64,000 bases of DNA from Spirochaetota bacterium (GCA_016932015.1 JAFGDQ010000043.1:39454-103453), one strand, 5' to 3'; numbered from the stretch's first letter, positions 1-8,865 are shown. A program made the numbers and translations. Notes: a model not told the origin generated them from the letters alone.

Positions 1-129
1 GGATTCAATTCCCACGGCATGATATGAATCGACAAATCCTTTAACTATCATTTCAGCTGAATCAGCATTTCCGCCTGCTGCGGCCTGAATAAACAGCAGG
101 ATTACAGAGAAAATAAAAAAACGTTTCAT
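1..129 (-). CDS. Partial secreted/lipid-associated protein N-terminus (MKRFFIFSVILLFIQAAAGGNADSAEMIVKGFVDSYHAVGIES...), truncated by the window edge
   Basis: Open frame from ATG (129..127 on the minus strand) to the window edge with a signal-peptide-like start; overlaps the upstream gene stop by 4 bp (ATGA). Confidence 0.6.
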   Translation of the reverse strand, partial: MKRFFIFSVILLFIQAAAGGNADSAEMIVKGFVDSYHAVGIES

Positions 130-920
130 CTGATTTGTCCTCTTTCAAGAGTTGAGACTCTGAACAGGCTGTCTTTTAAATTATTATCATAATTCATATT
201 CTCTATAATCAAAATGGTTTTATGCTTTTCCCGAGAGTTATTAACCTCCATTTTAAAATATGTCCAGTATCCCTGATGCGGGCGTATATCGCTTAAAATC
301 ATTGTCTTAAGAAGCTTGCCGTGTTTATCGTAAAATTCTCTTTTTACACCCAGATCAGAATCTTTTCTGATCCATGAAATTATCTTTGAATACATATAGT
401 CTTTATCTTTAGGGACAGACTCAACTACCCAGCAATCCGTACCATCCAGATTTTCCTCTTTGACCAGACTGTGAATATCTTCATCAACAGAGCGATTTCC
501 CATATCATCGTAAGTCAGGTCGCTTCCCATAAAATAATCATTTTTAGAAGAACCGCTGATTCTTTTAGATTTTTTAAGTGCTGGAAGATAAAGCCATCTG
601 TCATCATCCTTGCCCGGGTCATCATACCCCCACACAAGAAAACCGGTTCCTTTTACATCCGCAGGCTCTTTAAAAAAATAAACTGATTTAGTATCTTTTC
701 CATAATCTTTCGTTAAAATCATCATTGACCTGATTCTTTGCTTGCCTCTCCGGTTTTCGAGTATCATCTTCATTTCCATTTTTTTGTCATTACCATCGGG
801 GCGGTTGTCAGCCTTGATCATGATCTCTGTTCCTGTAATCGCGAACAGGCTGCTAAGAACCCCGGAGATCACGGAAAAAAATACTACAGTAATTGCCTTT
901 AATAACTTTTTACTTTTCAT
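126..920 (-). CDS. Outer membrane lipoprotein-sorting protein (LolA-like family)
   Basis: Sequence such as KSVYFFKEPADVKGTGFLVWGYDDPGKDDDRWLYLPALKKSKRISGSSKNDYFMGSDLTYDDM is typical of this family; start moved to the internal ATG at 920 preceded by CAGGAGGAACTTTAAA. Confidence 0.85.
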   Translation of the reverse strand: MKSKKLLKAITVVFFSVISGVLSSLFAITGTEIMIKADNRPDGNDKKMEMKMILENRRGKQRIRSMMILTKDYGKDTKSVYFFKEPADVKGTGFLVWGYDDPGKDDDRWLYLPALKKSKRISGSSKNDYFMGSDLTYDDMGNRSVDEDIHSLVKEENLDGTDCWVVESVPKDKDYMYSKIISWIRKDSDLGVKREFYDKHGKLLKTMILSDIRPHQGYWTYFKMEVNNSREKHKTILIIENMNYDNNLKDSLFRVSTLERGQIR

Positions 921-952
921 TTTAAAGTTCCTCCTGTATTTATTAAAATAAC

Positions 953-980
953 GAACATTGTTCACTTTTGTTCAAAAAAA
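953..980 (-). promoter_or_regulatory. Putative TetR-type operator: (minus strand) TTTTTTTGAACAAAAGTGAACAATGTTC
   Basis: Direct half-site TGAACA plus palindrome GAACA-T-TGTTC; shared with sites at 1991, 6931 and 8656. Confidence 0.6.
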
Positions 981-1121
981 ATCACCTTAATTAATAAATG
1001 ACTGCCAATCCCGGATTTGTTAATATAAATATTTCCTGAAATAATATTTTTTTCATATCCAGTATTTTTGATTCTGATATCTAAATTAAAAAATATTTAT
1101 AGTTAAAAATTAATAACAATA

Positions 1122-1135
1122 TTAGAAAAGGCTAA
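1122..1135 (-). promoter_or_regulatory. TTAG-N6-CTAA box (TTAGAAAAGGCTAA), DtxR/IdeR-like candidate site
   Basis: Same 14-bp inverted-repeat geometry as four other promoter sites; lies 16 nt downstream of a minus-strand TTGACA (1157..1152). Confidence 0.45.
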
Positions 1136-1214
1136 CTTTATTGATTATTTATGTCAAGCCTTTTTTAAAATTACTCACAAATATGAAAATTTATTAAAAA
1201 TAGTTGACAAAATG

Positions 1215-1228
1215 TTAGACAGAACTAA
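1215..1228 (+). promoter_or_regulatory. TTAG-N6-CTAA box (TTAGACAGAACTAA), DtxR/IdeR-like candidate site
   Basis: 5 nt after TTGACA (1204-1209), upstream of the TetR gene. Confidence 0.5.
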
Positions 1229-1345
1229 TTTGAAATTGATTTTTTAATCGACCTGATTTGAATAGATTTGCAATTAAAAGAAAGACAAAATATACGCTTA
1301 ATTTTAAATCAAATAACAATTAAAGACAGCTTTTTAATACATTTA

Positions 1346-1990
1346 ATGCAGATTCAAAAAGACAACATCCGCAATTTAATTTTGCGTGAATCAAGGAAAG
1401 AGTTTCAGGAAAAAGGCTTTGCGGGAGCAAATATAAGAGATATAGCTAACAAATCAAATGTTTCCATAGGTAACATATATAACTATTTTCCAAATAAGGA
1501 TGCTATTTTTCATGAAATAGTCAAGCCAACTCTGACTGCTATTGAAAAGACAATAAAAATATATTCAGAAATGAATTACCTGGATGATGATTATCAATGG
1601 AGTCTTGAATATCATCTGAAATTTGTTGATCAGATTGCAAATTTCCTGGATTCTCACAGGGAAAACCTTAAATTAATTTTATTTAAATCTGAAAAATCAA
1701 AGCTAGGAAGTTTTAAAGAGGATTTTCTTGAATGGTATACTGAACTGATGAACAGGAACATGGCCATTTTAAAGAAAGAATTTCCTGATGAGATCAATAA
1801 TATATCGGATTTTTTTATACACACTGTAACCTCATTTTATTTGAATGTGGTTATTGAAATTTTGATGCATGATTTAAAACTTGAAGAAATGCAGAAAAAC
1901 CTGAGAGAACTCATGATGTTTTTATACCATGGTTGGGATTCGTTAATGAATAACGAAAAAATAATTCTAAGGATCAAAGCAAAAAAATAA
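1346..1990 (+). CDS. TetR/AcrR family transcriptional regulator
   Basis: N-terminal HTH RESRKEFQEKGFAGANIRDIANKSNVSIGNIYNYFPNKDAIFHEIV; the track ORF starts at a TTG (1268), the internal ATG at 1346 fits the domain better. Confidence 0.88.
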   Translation: MQIQKDNIRNLILRESRKEFQEKGFAGANIRDIANKSNVSIGNIYNYFPNKDAIFHEIVKPTLTAIEKTIKIYSEMNYLDDDYQWSLEYHLKFVDQIANFLDSHRENLKLILFKSEKSKLGSFKEDFLEWYTELMNRNMAILKKEFPDEINNISDFFIHTVTSFYLNVVIEILMHDLKLEEMQKNLRELMMFLYHGWDSLMNNEKIILRIKAKK

Positions 1991-2021
1991 TTTTTTTGAA
2001 CAGGAATGAACATTGTTCATT
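1991..2021 (+). promoter_or_regulatory. Putative TetR-type operator TTTTTTTGAACAGGAATGAACATTGTTCATT
   Basis: Direct TGAACA half-site 10 bp before a perfect TGAACA-T-TGTTCA palindrome. Confidence 0.6.
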
Positions 2022-2263
2022 ATTATAGATGAACTGAGAATAAAATATTTCTTTATACAGCTTCAACAGCATTATACAATAGGAGGTAATTCAATCATCA
2101 GAGCTTAAAAAACCTGTAAATAAAAATAAGTTAATAATCAGTTTTTATCCTGACCTTTAAAATCCTGAATTTATTTTAAAAGGCTAAAATCCACAGCCTA
2201 TTTTTCAAATAATTAAAAAATTATTAATTTCAAGAACATGAAAAAAGGATAATTATAAATTTC

Positions 2264-2283
2264 AAATTAGATATTACTAATAA
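2264..2283 (+). promoter_or_regulatory. TTAG-N6-CTAA box (AAATTAGATATTACTAATAA), DtxR/IdeR-like candidate site
   Basis: Immediately upstream of the TonB receptor; a degenerate second copy (TTAGACATTAACAA) starts at 2286. Confidence 0.5.
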
Positions 2284-2320
2284 AATTAGACATTAACAAA
2301 ATTTAAAGTGAGGTAATTTA

Positions 2321-4444
2321 ATGAAAAGAGCAAGCTTTATAATAAACTTTTTAACAATCATTTTTATTTTTTTTACTCAGGTCCTTATTTCTGCCCAGGA
2401 ATCCCTGGAAACAAAAAATGAGGAGACAACAGGGTTCACGGTAGAAGACACATCATCAAAAATATCGAGCGATGGCAGCGCAAAAGAAGGCGAAAAGAAT
2501 TTCGAATTGCATAATATTGTAGTCACTGGTCAAAAAAGAAAGCAGAAAATACAGGATGTAGCAGGAAGTATTTCCGCTATGAATTCAAGACAAGTGGAGG
2601 ATGCGGGCATAAAAGGAACTGAAGACATTTACCCTTATGTTCCGAATTTAACAGCATTTGGCCTTGAAGGCGCGGGAATGGGGTTTTCATATTACGGAAT
2701 AAGAGGCCAGACCAACTTCAACAGTTATTCCAATTCAGTTGGAATTTATATTGACGGTGTACCCAGGCTTCTTTCCGGCAATGTAACCAACTCATCTCTC
2801 TGGGATGTAGAGCAAATTGAAGTGCTTCGAGGGCCGCAGGGTAATTTATACGGGCTTAGCTCTTCAGGCGGTATTATTAATATTACCACAAAAAAACCGG
2901 ATAATTACTGGACAGGCAACGCCTCAGCTTCCTACGGAAATTACAATGCCCAAAAATACCAGGCTTCACTAAGCGGTCCTGTAATTTCCGATCAGCTGTT
3001 TTTCAATTTTTCAGGAACATACAAAAGGCTGGACAGCTATGTTGAAGAGGAAGGCAAAGACGATAGAGTCGCAAAATTCGGAGCCGGACGCGCTCAGATA
3101 AAATGGACACCTTCACAAAATCTCGATATTGTATTCAGTGCCGAAAGCGGGACCGAAGATAGAAATTATACATGGTTCACACTTCAGGATGATGATCCCT
3201 TTAAAATACCGAGCCATAATTATGATGAATATGACGACTCGGGATATCATATACAGTCTCTTCAGATAAAATACTCCACTTCCTTATTTGATATAGTATC
3301 AGTTACCGGCAATACAATCCTGAAACAGGAAGGCGATATGGAGATGTTCACAGGCGGAGCAATGTACAGACATTATGATATGCCGACTTCAAAAATGATG
3401 GAGGAACTCAGGCTGGTTTCCAACAAGGAGAGATCTCCTTTAAAATGGATGGTTGGCGGTTTTTTCCAGAAGGGTACTGAAAAATATAAAATGCTGACCA
3501 TGTATTCAGGTATGGAAATGACCAACCAGGACTCGGAAGTACAAAGAAAAACTTATGCTTTATTCGGACAGGCTTCATATACGTTTATAGAAAAACTAAC
3601 ATTAACAGCAGGAATTCGTTATGACCGCGAGAAACAGAAATATGTGGAAGACACATCAGGGCTTGATTTTTCGACAATGGATCCATACGAATATGAGATA
3701 GAAAAATCTGAAAACTGGGATGCTGTTTCTCCTAGAATGTCTGTTGATTATCGAATCAGCAAGATAGTAATGCTCTATACAAGCGCAGCGAAAGGATATA
3801 AGGCAGGCGGTTTTACAGGAGGTGACACTGCAGACCAAAAATATGACCAGGAAGAAGTATGGTCTTATGAACTTGGAACAAAGACAAACTGGCTGAATAA
3901 CAGGCTTATCTTTAATCTTTGCGGATTTTATACAAAAGCAGATAACCTTCAGACATTTTATTATGACAGTTCCTATAACTTTGTCTACGAAAATACAGCA
4001 AAAGCTGTTATGTACGGATTTGAAACAGAGGTCAGTGCACGTCCGGTTAACTGGCTGGAAGTTAGTATGCCTGTCGGTTATGTCAGCACTGAAATAAAAG
4101 AACATGAGATAGAATCAAATGAAGGAAACAAGGTTCCTATGTCACCTGAATACACAGTCGGACTTACAGCGCAATATACTCATAAATCCGGCCTTTATGT
4201 CAGAGGTGAATGGAATATGCTGGGTAAAACATTTTATAATGAAGAAAATACTGTAAGCCAGGGAGCATACAGCTTGTTTAATGCCAGGCTTGGCTACAAG
4301 AGAGAACATTTTACAGTATCAGCGTTTTTTAAGAACATATTGGATAAACAATATTACACATATATATATGAAAATTCGCCGTATAATTTTGCGTCAGTAG
4401 GCGCACCGCGCACATTTGGAGCTGAAGCATCTATCATGTTTTAA
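2321..4444 (+). CDS. TonB-dependent outer membrane receptor
   Basis: Plug domain (NIVVTGQKRKQKIQDVAGSISAMNSRQVEDAGIKGTEDIYPYVPNL, VEQIEVLRGPQGNLYGLSSSGGIINITTKKP) and beta-barrel repeats to a terminal aromatic-type residue; RBS-like GTGAGG. Confidence 0.95.
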   Translation: MKRASFIINFLTIIFIFFTQVLISAQESLETKNEETTGFTVEDTSSKISSDGSAKEGEKNFELHNIVVTGQKRKQKIQDVAGSISAMNSRQVEDAGIKGTEDIYPYVPNLTAFGLEGAGMGFSYYGIRGQTNFNSYSNSVGIYIDGVPRLLSGNVTNSSLWDVEQIEVLRGPQGNLYGLSSSGGIINITTKKPDNYWTGNASASYGNYNAQKYQASLSGPVISDQLFFNFSGTYKRLDSYVEEEGKDDRVAKFGAGRAQIKWTPSQNLDIVFSAESGTEDRNYTWFTLQDDDPFKIPSHNYDEYDDSGYHIQSLQIKYSTSLFDIVSVTGNTILKQEGDMEMFTGGAMYRHYDMPTSKMMEELRLVSNKERSPLKWMVGGFFQKGTEKYKMLTMYSGMEMTNQDSEVQRKTYALFGQASYTFIEKLTLTAGIRYDREKQKYVEDTSGLDFSTMDPYEYEIEKSENWDAVSPRMSVDYRISKIVMLYTSAAKGYKAGGFTGGDTADQKYDQEEVWSYELGTKTNWLNNRLIFNLCGFYTKADNLQTFYYDSSYNFVYENTAKAVMYGFETEVSARPVNWLEVSMPVGYVSTEIKEHEIESNEGNKVPMSPEYTVGLTAQYTHKSGLYVRGEWNMLGKTFYNEENTVSQGAYSLFNARLGYKREHFTVSAFFKNILDKQYYTYIYENSPYNFASVGAPRTFGAEASIMF

Positions 4445-4463
4445 TTTCATATTACTCCTCCAT

Positions 4464-4499
4464 CCCCCCGGTCCTTTTAGAAATATCAGGGCCGGGGGG
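4464..4499. terminator. Hairpin (CCCCCCGGTCCT...AGGGCCGGGGGG) downstream of the TonB receptor gene
   Basis: GC-rich inverted repeat in an AT-rich intergenic region; no clear U-tract. Confidence 0.45.
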
Positions 4500-4654
4500 A
4501 AAATGGAAAAGCTTATTATTACAGATAAGTCAAAGAGTCATGGAGCAGATAACTTGTTAAACGCGAAACCGGGATATAAGACTCACCTTCAAAGGATTTT
4601 TCTGAGGAGCATGGCATAACCGTCTTGCAGTATTAAACGGGATGAGAATACCGT

Positions 4655-5290
4655 TTAATTTGATAAACTTACTGCTTTACGTACATTGCTCCTGTCAGCT
4701 ATCTGTCCGAGCATAAAATCAGCAACATCTCCTCTGGTTATTTTTTTACCGATAGTGAGATCGTCCGCTTTAAAACTTCGCGCGTTACCTGTTTTCTTTT
4801 TACTTGTCAATATAACGGCCCTGACTATCGTCCAGTCAAGGCTGCTTTCCAATATATATTTATCCTGTACTTCTTTATCATCAAACATATTACGAATTAT
4901 ATGCGGTATAATAAAATAATTATACAGCAGTCCCAGTCTGCTCTGCTGCGCCCTGCTCTCTCCAACACCGACAGCAGACAGGCAAATGAATCTCTTTACA
5001 CCGTTATCTTCCATCGCATTAATAATATTCCTCGTTCCTTCCGAAATAACCGTGTTCTTTTTCAAAATTCTAATACCGAGTGACGAAATTACTGCATCCA
5101 TTCCTTTAACCGCGTTAAACACTTTTTCATAATCCAGAATATCGCCCTTAAAAATATCCAGATTTTTTTGCCTGTACGCAATATCTTCAGGTTTCCTGGC
5201 AAAGGCCCTTATCTCATGATTCTGTTCAATGGCCTGTTTAATAATCTCCTTCCCTGTTCTGCCTGTTGCACCAAATAATAGTACTTTCAT
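4655..5290 (-). CDS. NAD(P)H-binding / atypical SDR-like oxidoreductase
   Basis: MKVLLFGATGRTGKEIIKQAIEQNHEIRAFARKPEDI Rossmann start; internal ATG at 5290 used. Confidence 0.85.
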   Translation of the reverse strand: MKVLLFGATGRTGKEIIKQAIEQNHEIRAFARKPEDIAYRQKNLDIFKGDILDYEKVFNAVKGMDAVISSLGIRILKKNTVISEGTRNIINAMEDNGVKRFICLSAVGVGESRAQQSRLGLLYNYFIIPHIIRNMFDDKEVQDKYILESSLDWTIVRAVILTSKKKTGNARSFKADDLTIGKKITRGDVADFMLGQIADRSNVRKAVSLSN

Positions 5291-5312
5291 AACTCTTGCC
5301 TTAATTCTTATT

Positions 5313-6191
5313 TCATACTTCCGGATATATTCCTGATTTTTTTTCTTCAAGATGAATATAACCATCTTTAAGACGTTTTTTCCCCATTTCAATATAAGGA
5401 TGCTCAATAGCGTTTGCCGGACATTTATGAAAACATTCTGCACATAGAATACAGTTATCTTTATCCCGCTTCATTGTAACTATTTCATCAGAGAAATGAA
5501 ACATATCAACAGGGCATACTGATATACATTTTTTGCACTGAATACATTTGTCCTGATTTATAGATACATTCCTGAATTTTCCGTGAAGCTTATCCTGTGT
5601 GAATATCCGATACATGATTCTTTGCATTGCAGGAGAGTATTTAAAGGATTTACTCTGGTCCTCAGCAGCACTTTCGCCTTTTTCAACAATGGATATAACC
5701 CGGTCCACAGCCTTTCTGATTATTTCATTTTCTTCAGGTCCCGGTTTATCCGGATAAATAGTATTCGAATAAGTATAGGAAAGTGTATGAGCAGCAGCTA
5801 TCTTTATTCCCAAAACTGATTTTCTCTTTTGTTTCCTGAGATACCTGCCCATTTCTTCAAGAGCAACACTGCTGTGTACGCCCCCGTAAGTCACAAATGG
5901 TACAGCAAGACTGGAGTATTCTTTGCCTGCCGACGGCAGAGACTGAATAATTTTAACAAGATTTTTTTCTATATGCCCGGCGTATATTGGACCGCCAATA
6001 AAAAGAACATCATGTTCTCCCAGTACCTTAACAAGATTCTCTTTAATACAATCTCCGTACAGAAATTCTTCTTTCCCTGTAACATCATTGAGCCTGACAT
6101 TACTGTTTTTTTCTTCAAAAGCTTTCTTTATCATTTCCGCTGCTTTTAAAGTATGGCCTGAAGGGCTGAAAACTACAATTGATACATTCAT
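5313..6191 (-). CDS. EFR1-type flavodoxin/ferredoxin fusion protein
   Basis: N-terminal flavodoxin-like fold (SPSGHTLKAAEMI, FIGGPIYAGH) and two 4Fe-4S motifs (CIQCKKCISVCPVDMF, CILCAECFHKCPANAI). Confidence 0.9.
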   Translation of the reverse strand: MNVSIVVFSPSGHTLKAAEMIKKAFEEKNSNVRLNDVTGKEEFLYGDCIKENLVKVLGEHDVLFIGGPIYAGHIEKNLVKIIQSLPSAGKEYSSLAVPFVTYGGVHSSVALEEMGRYLRKQKRKSVLGIKIAAAHTLSYTYSNTIYPDKPGPEENEIIRKAVDRVISIVEKGESAAEDQSKSFKYSPAMQRIMYRIFTQDKLHGKFRNVSINQDKCIQCKKCISVCPVDMFHFSDEIVTMKRDKDNCILCAECFHKCPANAIEHPYIEMGKKRLKDGYIHLEEKKSGIYPEV

Positions 6192-6649
6192 TTCTCTTCC
6201 TCCTTTTCAATATCCGGCAGATAATTCTCAATAACATCCATTAATCCGGATATAACATCAATTTGTTCTCCGCTTAACCCTTCAAGATATTCGAGCATTC
6301 TGTCGTTTAATTCTTTATGAAACAACCTGTGATTTTCAAAGGCAATTACGCCTTCTTCTGTCAATTTTAAATAAACTTCCTTTTTATTCTCATCTTTTCT
6401 GTATTTCAGGATCAGATTCTTCTCCAGCAGCTTTGCTGCTATCTGCGTGACAGCACCGTTTGTAATTCCCAGTTTCCTGGACAATTCCGACGCGTTCAAT
6501 CCGTCACCCGGGCCTATCGCGTCAATAAAATGGATTTCCGACTGGTACATAAGATAACTCGTGCCAAATGGTCTTGGCCTTTTATTGTTTGAATCGATTC
6601 TGTACTGTATCCTGGCTGCACGGTTCAGGAGCTTTAACCTGTCTTTCAT
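6188..6649 (-). CDS. MarR family transcriptional regulator
   Basis: Winged helix GLNASELSRKLGITNGAVTQIAAKLLEKNLILKYRKDENKKEVYLKLTEEG; 4-bp overlap with the downstream EFR1 gene. Confidence 0.9.
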   Translation of the reverse strand: MKDRLKLLNRAARIQYRIDSNNKRPRPFGTSYLMYQSEIHFIDAIGPGDGLNASELSRKLGITNGAVTQIAAKLLEKNLILKYRKDENKKEVYLKLTEEGVIAFENHRLFHKELNDRMLEYLEGLSGEQIDVISGLMDVIENYLPDIEKEEEK

Positions 6650-6680
6650 TAATAATTTCCCCGGAAATAATGAATATTAT

Positions 6681-6701
6681 TTATTTTAGTAACTAAAATA
6701 A
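6681..6701. promoter_or_regulatory. 21-bp perfect palindrome TTATTTTAGT-A-ACTAAAATAA, putative MarR operator
   Basis: Directly upstream of the MarR gene; imperfect second copy TTTTAGC-T-ACTAAAA at 6730-6744 with minus-strand TTGACA between them. Confidence 0.65.
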
Positions 6702-6859
6702 ATAAAAATATATCTGCTTTGTCAATATTTTTTAGCTACTAAAATATTTTTTTATAAAAAATTATCCTAATCAATGCCAAAGATTCCACTGATTATAGTG
6801 TATCTGCAGAATATCTTACAGCCGGATAAATTAAAAAATTTAAAAATACTTGACAAATA

Positions 6860-6879
6860 AAATTAGGCATACCTAATTT
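6860..6879 (+). promoter_or_regulatory. Perfect inverted repeat AAATTAGG-CATA-CCTAATTT, DtxR/IdeR/SirR-like candidate metal-regulator box
   Basis: 8-bp perfect arms, between TTGACA (6850-6855) and the start of the methyltransferase operon. Confidence 0.6.
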
Positions 6880-6930
6880 AAAACGTTTTTAAAGTGGTTA
6901 TTTATCAGCACAAAATTTTTTACCAGCAAG

Positions 6931-6943
6931 TGAACATAGTTCA
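6931..6943 (+). promoter_or_regulatory. Putative TetR-type operator TGAACATAGTTCA
   Basis: One mismatch from the TGAACA-N-TGTTCA palindrome found at three other promoters; followed by the same TTTTTAAAT as the 8656 site. Confidence 0.5.
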
Positions 6944-6967
6944 TTTTTAAATATAAAGGATAAAAAA

Positions 6968-7783
6968 ATGGGACACAAAATCAGTATAAATAAAGGCAAT
7001 ATTCAGGAAACTCTTTTGCTTCCCTTATGGGGCAGAGCTTATGAAACTCAAAAAACCAAACCGCGATTGATTGACAAGAAAGCTGTAGAAATTATTGACA
7101 GGCTTGATTATGATTTTTCTGAAATAGAGAAAACACAGGCTATGTCACAGCATGGCTGGGTAGCGCGAAGCCTGCATACTGACAGAATGGCACTTGATTT
7201 TATTGAGAAACATCCTGAAGCTGCAATTGTCAATATCGGCTGCGGGATGGATACGACCTTCAGCCGAATTGATAACGGCAGGATAATGTTTTACGAGCTA
7301 GATCTGCCGGATGTAATTGAACTCAGAAAAAATTTCTATAAAGACAGCGACAGGCATAAAAGCATTGCCTCTTCATTTCTTGATACTGAATGGTTTGAAG
7401 AAATAAAGGTCAGGGATGGTTTACTGTTTCTGGCCGGAGGTGTGCTGTATTATTTCAAAGAAGAACAGATCAAAAAGTTTTTCATAAAAGCAGCAGACTA
7501 TTTCAAGGAGTGTGATTTTTTCTTTGATACGCTGTCGCCCATGGGAATGAAAATAGCAAAAAAAGCAGTATTGAAAAAAGGCGGAATGGGCATGTCAATG
7601 GATGAAGGATGGGTAATAAAGCCGGTAAAGAGCCTGGAAAAATGGGACAACCGGATTAAGGTAATAAACGCGACAACAATGCATAAAGGCGTAAAAAATG
7701 GAATTCCTTTGAAATTAAAAATAATTTTAAGCATCCCGGATACACTTGGTATATGTTCTATGGTGCATATGAGAATGGAGTAA
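6968..7783 (+). CDS. Class I SAM-dependent methyltransferase (leucine carboxyl methyltransferase/Tcmp-like, PPM-type family)
   Basis: AAIVNIGCGMDTTFSRIDNGRIMFYELDLPDVIELRKNF motif characteristic of this family. Confidence 0.85.
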   Translation: MGHKISINKGNIQETLLLPLWGRAYETQKTKPRLIDKKAVEIIDRLDYDFSEIEKTQAMSQHGWVARSLHTDRMALDFIEKHPEAAIVNIGCGMDTTFSRIDNGRIMFYELDLPDVIELRKNFYKDSDRHKSIASSFLDTEWFEEIKVRDGLLFLAGGVLYYFKEEQIKKFFIKAADYFKECDFFFDTLSPMGMKIAKKAVLKKGGMGMSMDEGWVIKPVKSLEKWDNRIKVINATTMHKGVKNGIPLKLKIILSIPDTLGICSMVHMRME

Positions 7784-7786
7784 AAA

Positions 7787-8335
7787 ATGAGTATCTCAAA
7801 TATTGAAATCGGTAACGGCTGGATAATCAGTTTAATCTATCTGGCTGTTTCATATCTGCCTATGTTATTCGGCGGTAAAGCCGCAAAAAGGCTTGTTGAT
7901 TTTTCCTTTGCCAGTAAAAAGGGAAAAATCAATTCGCTTATATTAACGGTTCTTTTTATCTTTTTACTTGTATATCCTGTCTTTCTGCAAATACATTTCA
8001 ACTCTGTTTTCTTTTATGCCGGACTTGCAGTATTTATTTTATCCGCAATTGGAGCTGTCACAAGTTTTATAAATTATTTCTCAACACCACTGGACCAGAC
8101 AATTTGCAGGGGAATGTATAAAATATCACGGAATCCGATCTATGTTACTGTCACAGCTATGGGCTTTGGTATGGCGCTTATGCTTCATTCACCTGTTATA
8201 GCAGTTATACTTGCAATCCTTTCAATATTGCAACATTTAATTATTCTTGAAGAGGAAGAATTCTGTATTAACAGGTATGGCGAAAGTTACATAGAGTTTA
8301 GGCAGAGAGTACCAAGATATCTGCCGTTTTTTTAA
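7787..8335 (+). CDS. Integral membrane ICMT/PEMT-like methyltransferase (paralogue 1)
   Basis: Hydrophobic protein with C-terminal GMYKISRNPIYVTVTAMGFG...LEEEEFCINRYGESYIEFRQRVPRYLPFF, the isoprenylcysteine methyltransferase-like signature. Confidence 0.85.
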   Translation: MSISNIEIGNGWIISLIYLAVSYLPMLFGGKAAKRLVDFSFASKKGKINSLILTVLFIFLLVYPVFLQIHFNSVFFYAGLAVFILSAIGAVTSFINYFSTPLDQTICRGMYKISRNPIYVTVTAMGFGMALMLHSPVIAVILAILSILQHLIILEEEEFCINRYGESYIEFRQRVPRYLPFF

Positions 8336-8596
8336 GGATATTTTCCGGTAGTTAACTACTTCGGATTTTAAAAAATATTTATCATCTAGTGAATTCAAGC
8401 ATCATAGAATAGTCATGAAGTTCATTTCCATAATTAACATAGAAGTCAATGCAGGACATTATTTATTTAAATGAGGGCATTCCAAAGTAATAGAATCCTC
8501 CTGTTAATTATAAGAAAAGATAAAATATCACGGGACTGATATTGAATCTGAAATCTGAATGAACGGAATATTTTAAAAAAAACTTGACAATTTAAG

Positions 8597-8610
8597 TTAG
8601 TTAAAACTAA
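8597..8610 (+). promoter_or_regulatory. TTAG-N6-CTAA box (TTAGTTAAAACTAA), DtxR/IdeR-like candidate site
   Basis: 7 nt after TTGACA (8584-8589), the same spacing as the site at 6863. Confidence 0.5.
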
Positions 8611-8655
8611 TTATATTTTATAGTTAAAAATTCCACAGGATTGCAAGAGGAATTA

Positions 8656-8690
8656 TTTTTTTGAACAAAAATGAACAATGTTCATTTTTA
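8656..8690 (+). promoter_or_regulatory. Putative TetR-type operator TTTTTTTGAACAAAAATGAACAATGTTCATTTTTA
   Basis: TGAACA half-site 10 bp before a perfect TGAACA-A-TGTTCA palindrome. Confidence 0.6.
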
Positions 8691-8709
8691 AATTATTAAA
8701 TAATAAAAG

Positions 8710-8793
8710 CTCCTCGCGGCAATGCTGCAAGGTATCAAAAACTTTAATTTAGTAACCCCGCTTTTAGCGGAATTTTGCAGCATAGCTGCGGAG
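8710..8793. repeat. Long imperfect hairpin (CTCCTCGCGGCAATGCTGCAA / TTGCAGCATAGCTGCGGAG) enclosing a second perfect hairpin CCGCTTTTAGCGG
   Basis: Inverted repeat read directly; sits in the leader of the following operon. Confidence 0.55.
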
Positions 8794-8865
8794 AATGTCC
8801 CGCAATAAATTTCGGGGATAACTCAAAGGAAATTAAATAATCTGAAGATAATAACGGAGTAAGAA

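Noticed and set aside
2082-2107. GGAGGTAATTCAATCATCAGAGC resembling the TonB gene start (GAGGTAATTTAATGAAAAGAGC)
   Set aside because: Resemblance is short and there is no coding continuation; may be chance.
3656-4105. 149-aa antisense ORF inside the TonB receptor, and many similar antisense ORFs inside cheA, feoB, gsp and other genes
   Set aside because: Antisense to confidently identified genes, with no domain signature or independent expression signal.
4416-4619. ORF downstream of the TonB receptor
   Set aside because: Overlaps the receptor end and runs through the terminator-like hairpin; no recognisable domain.
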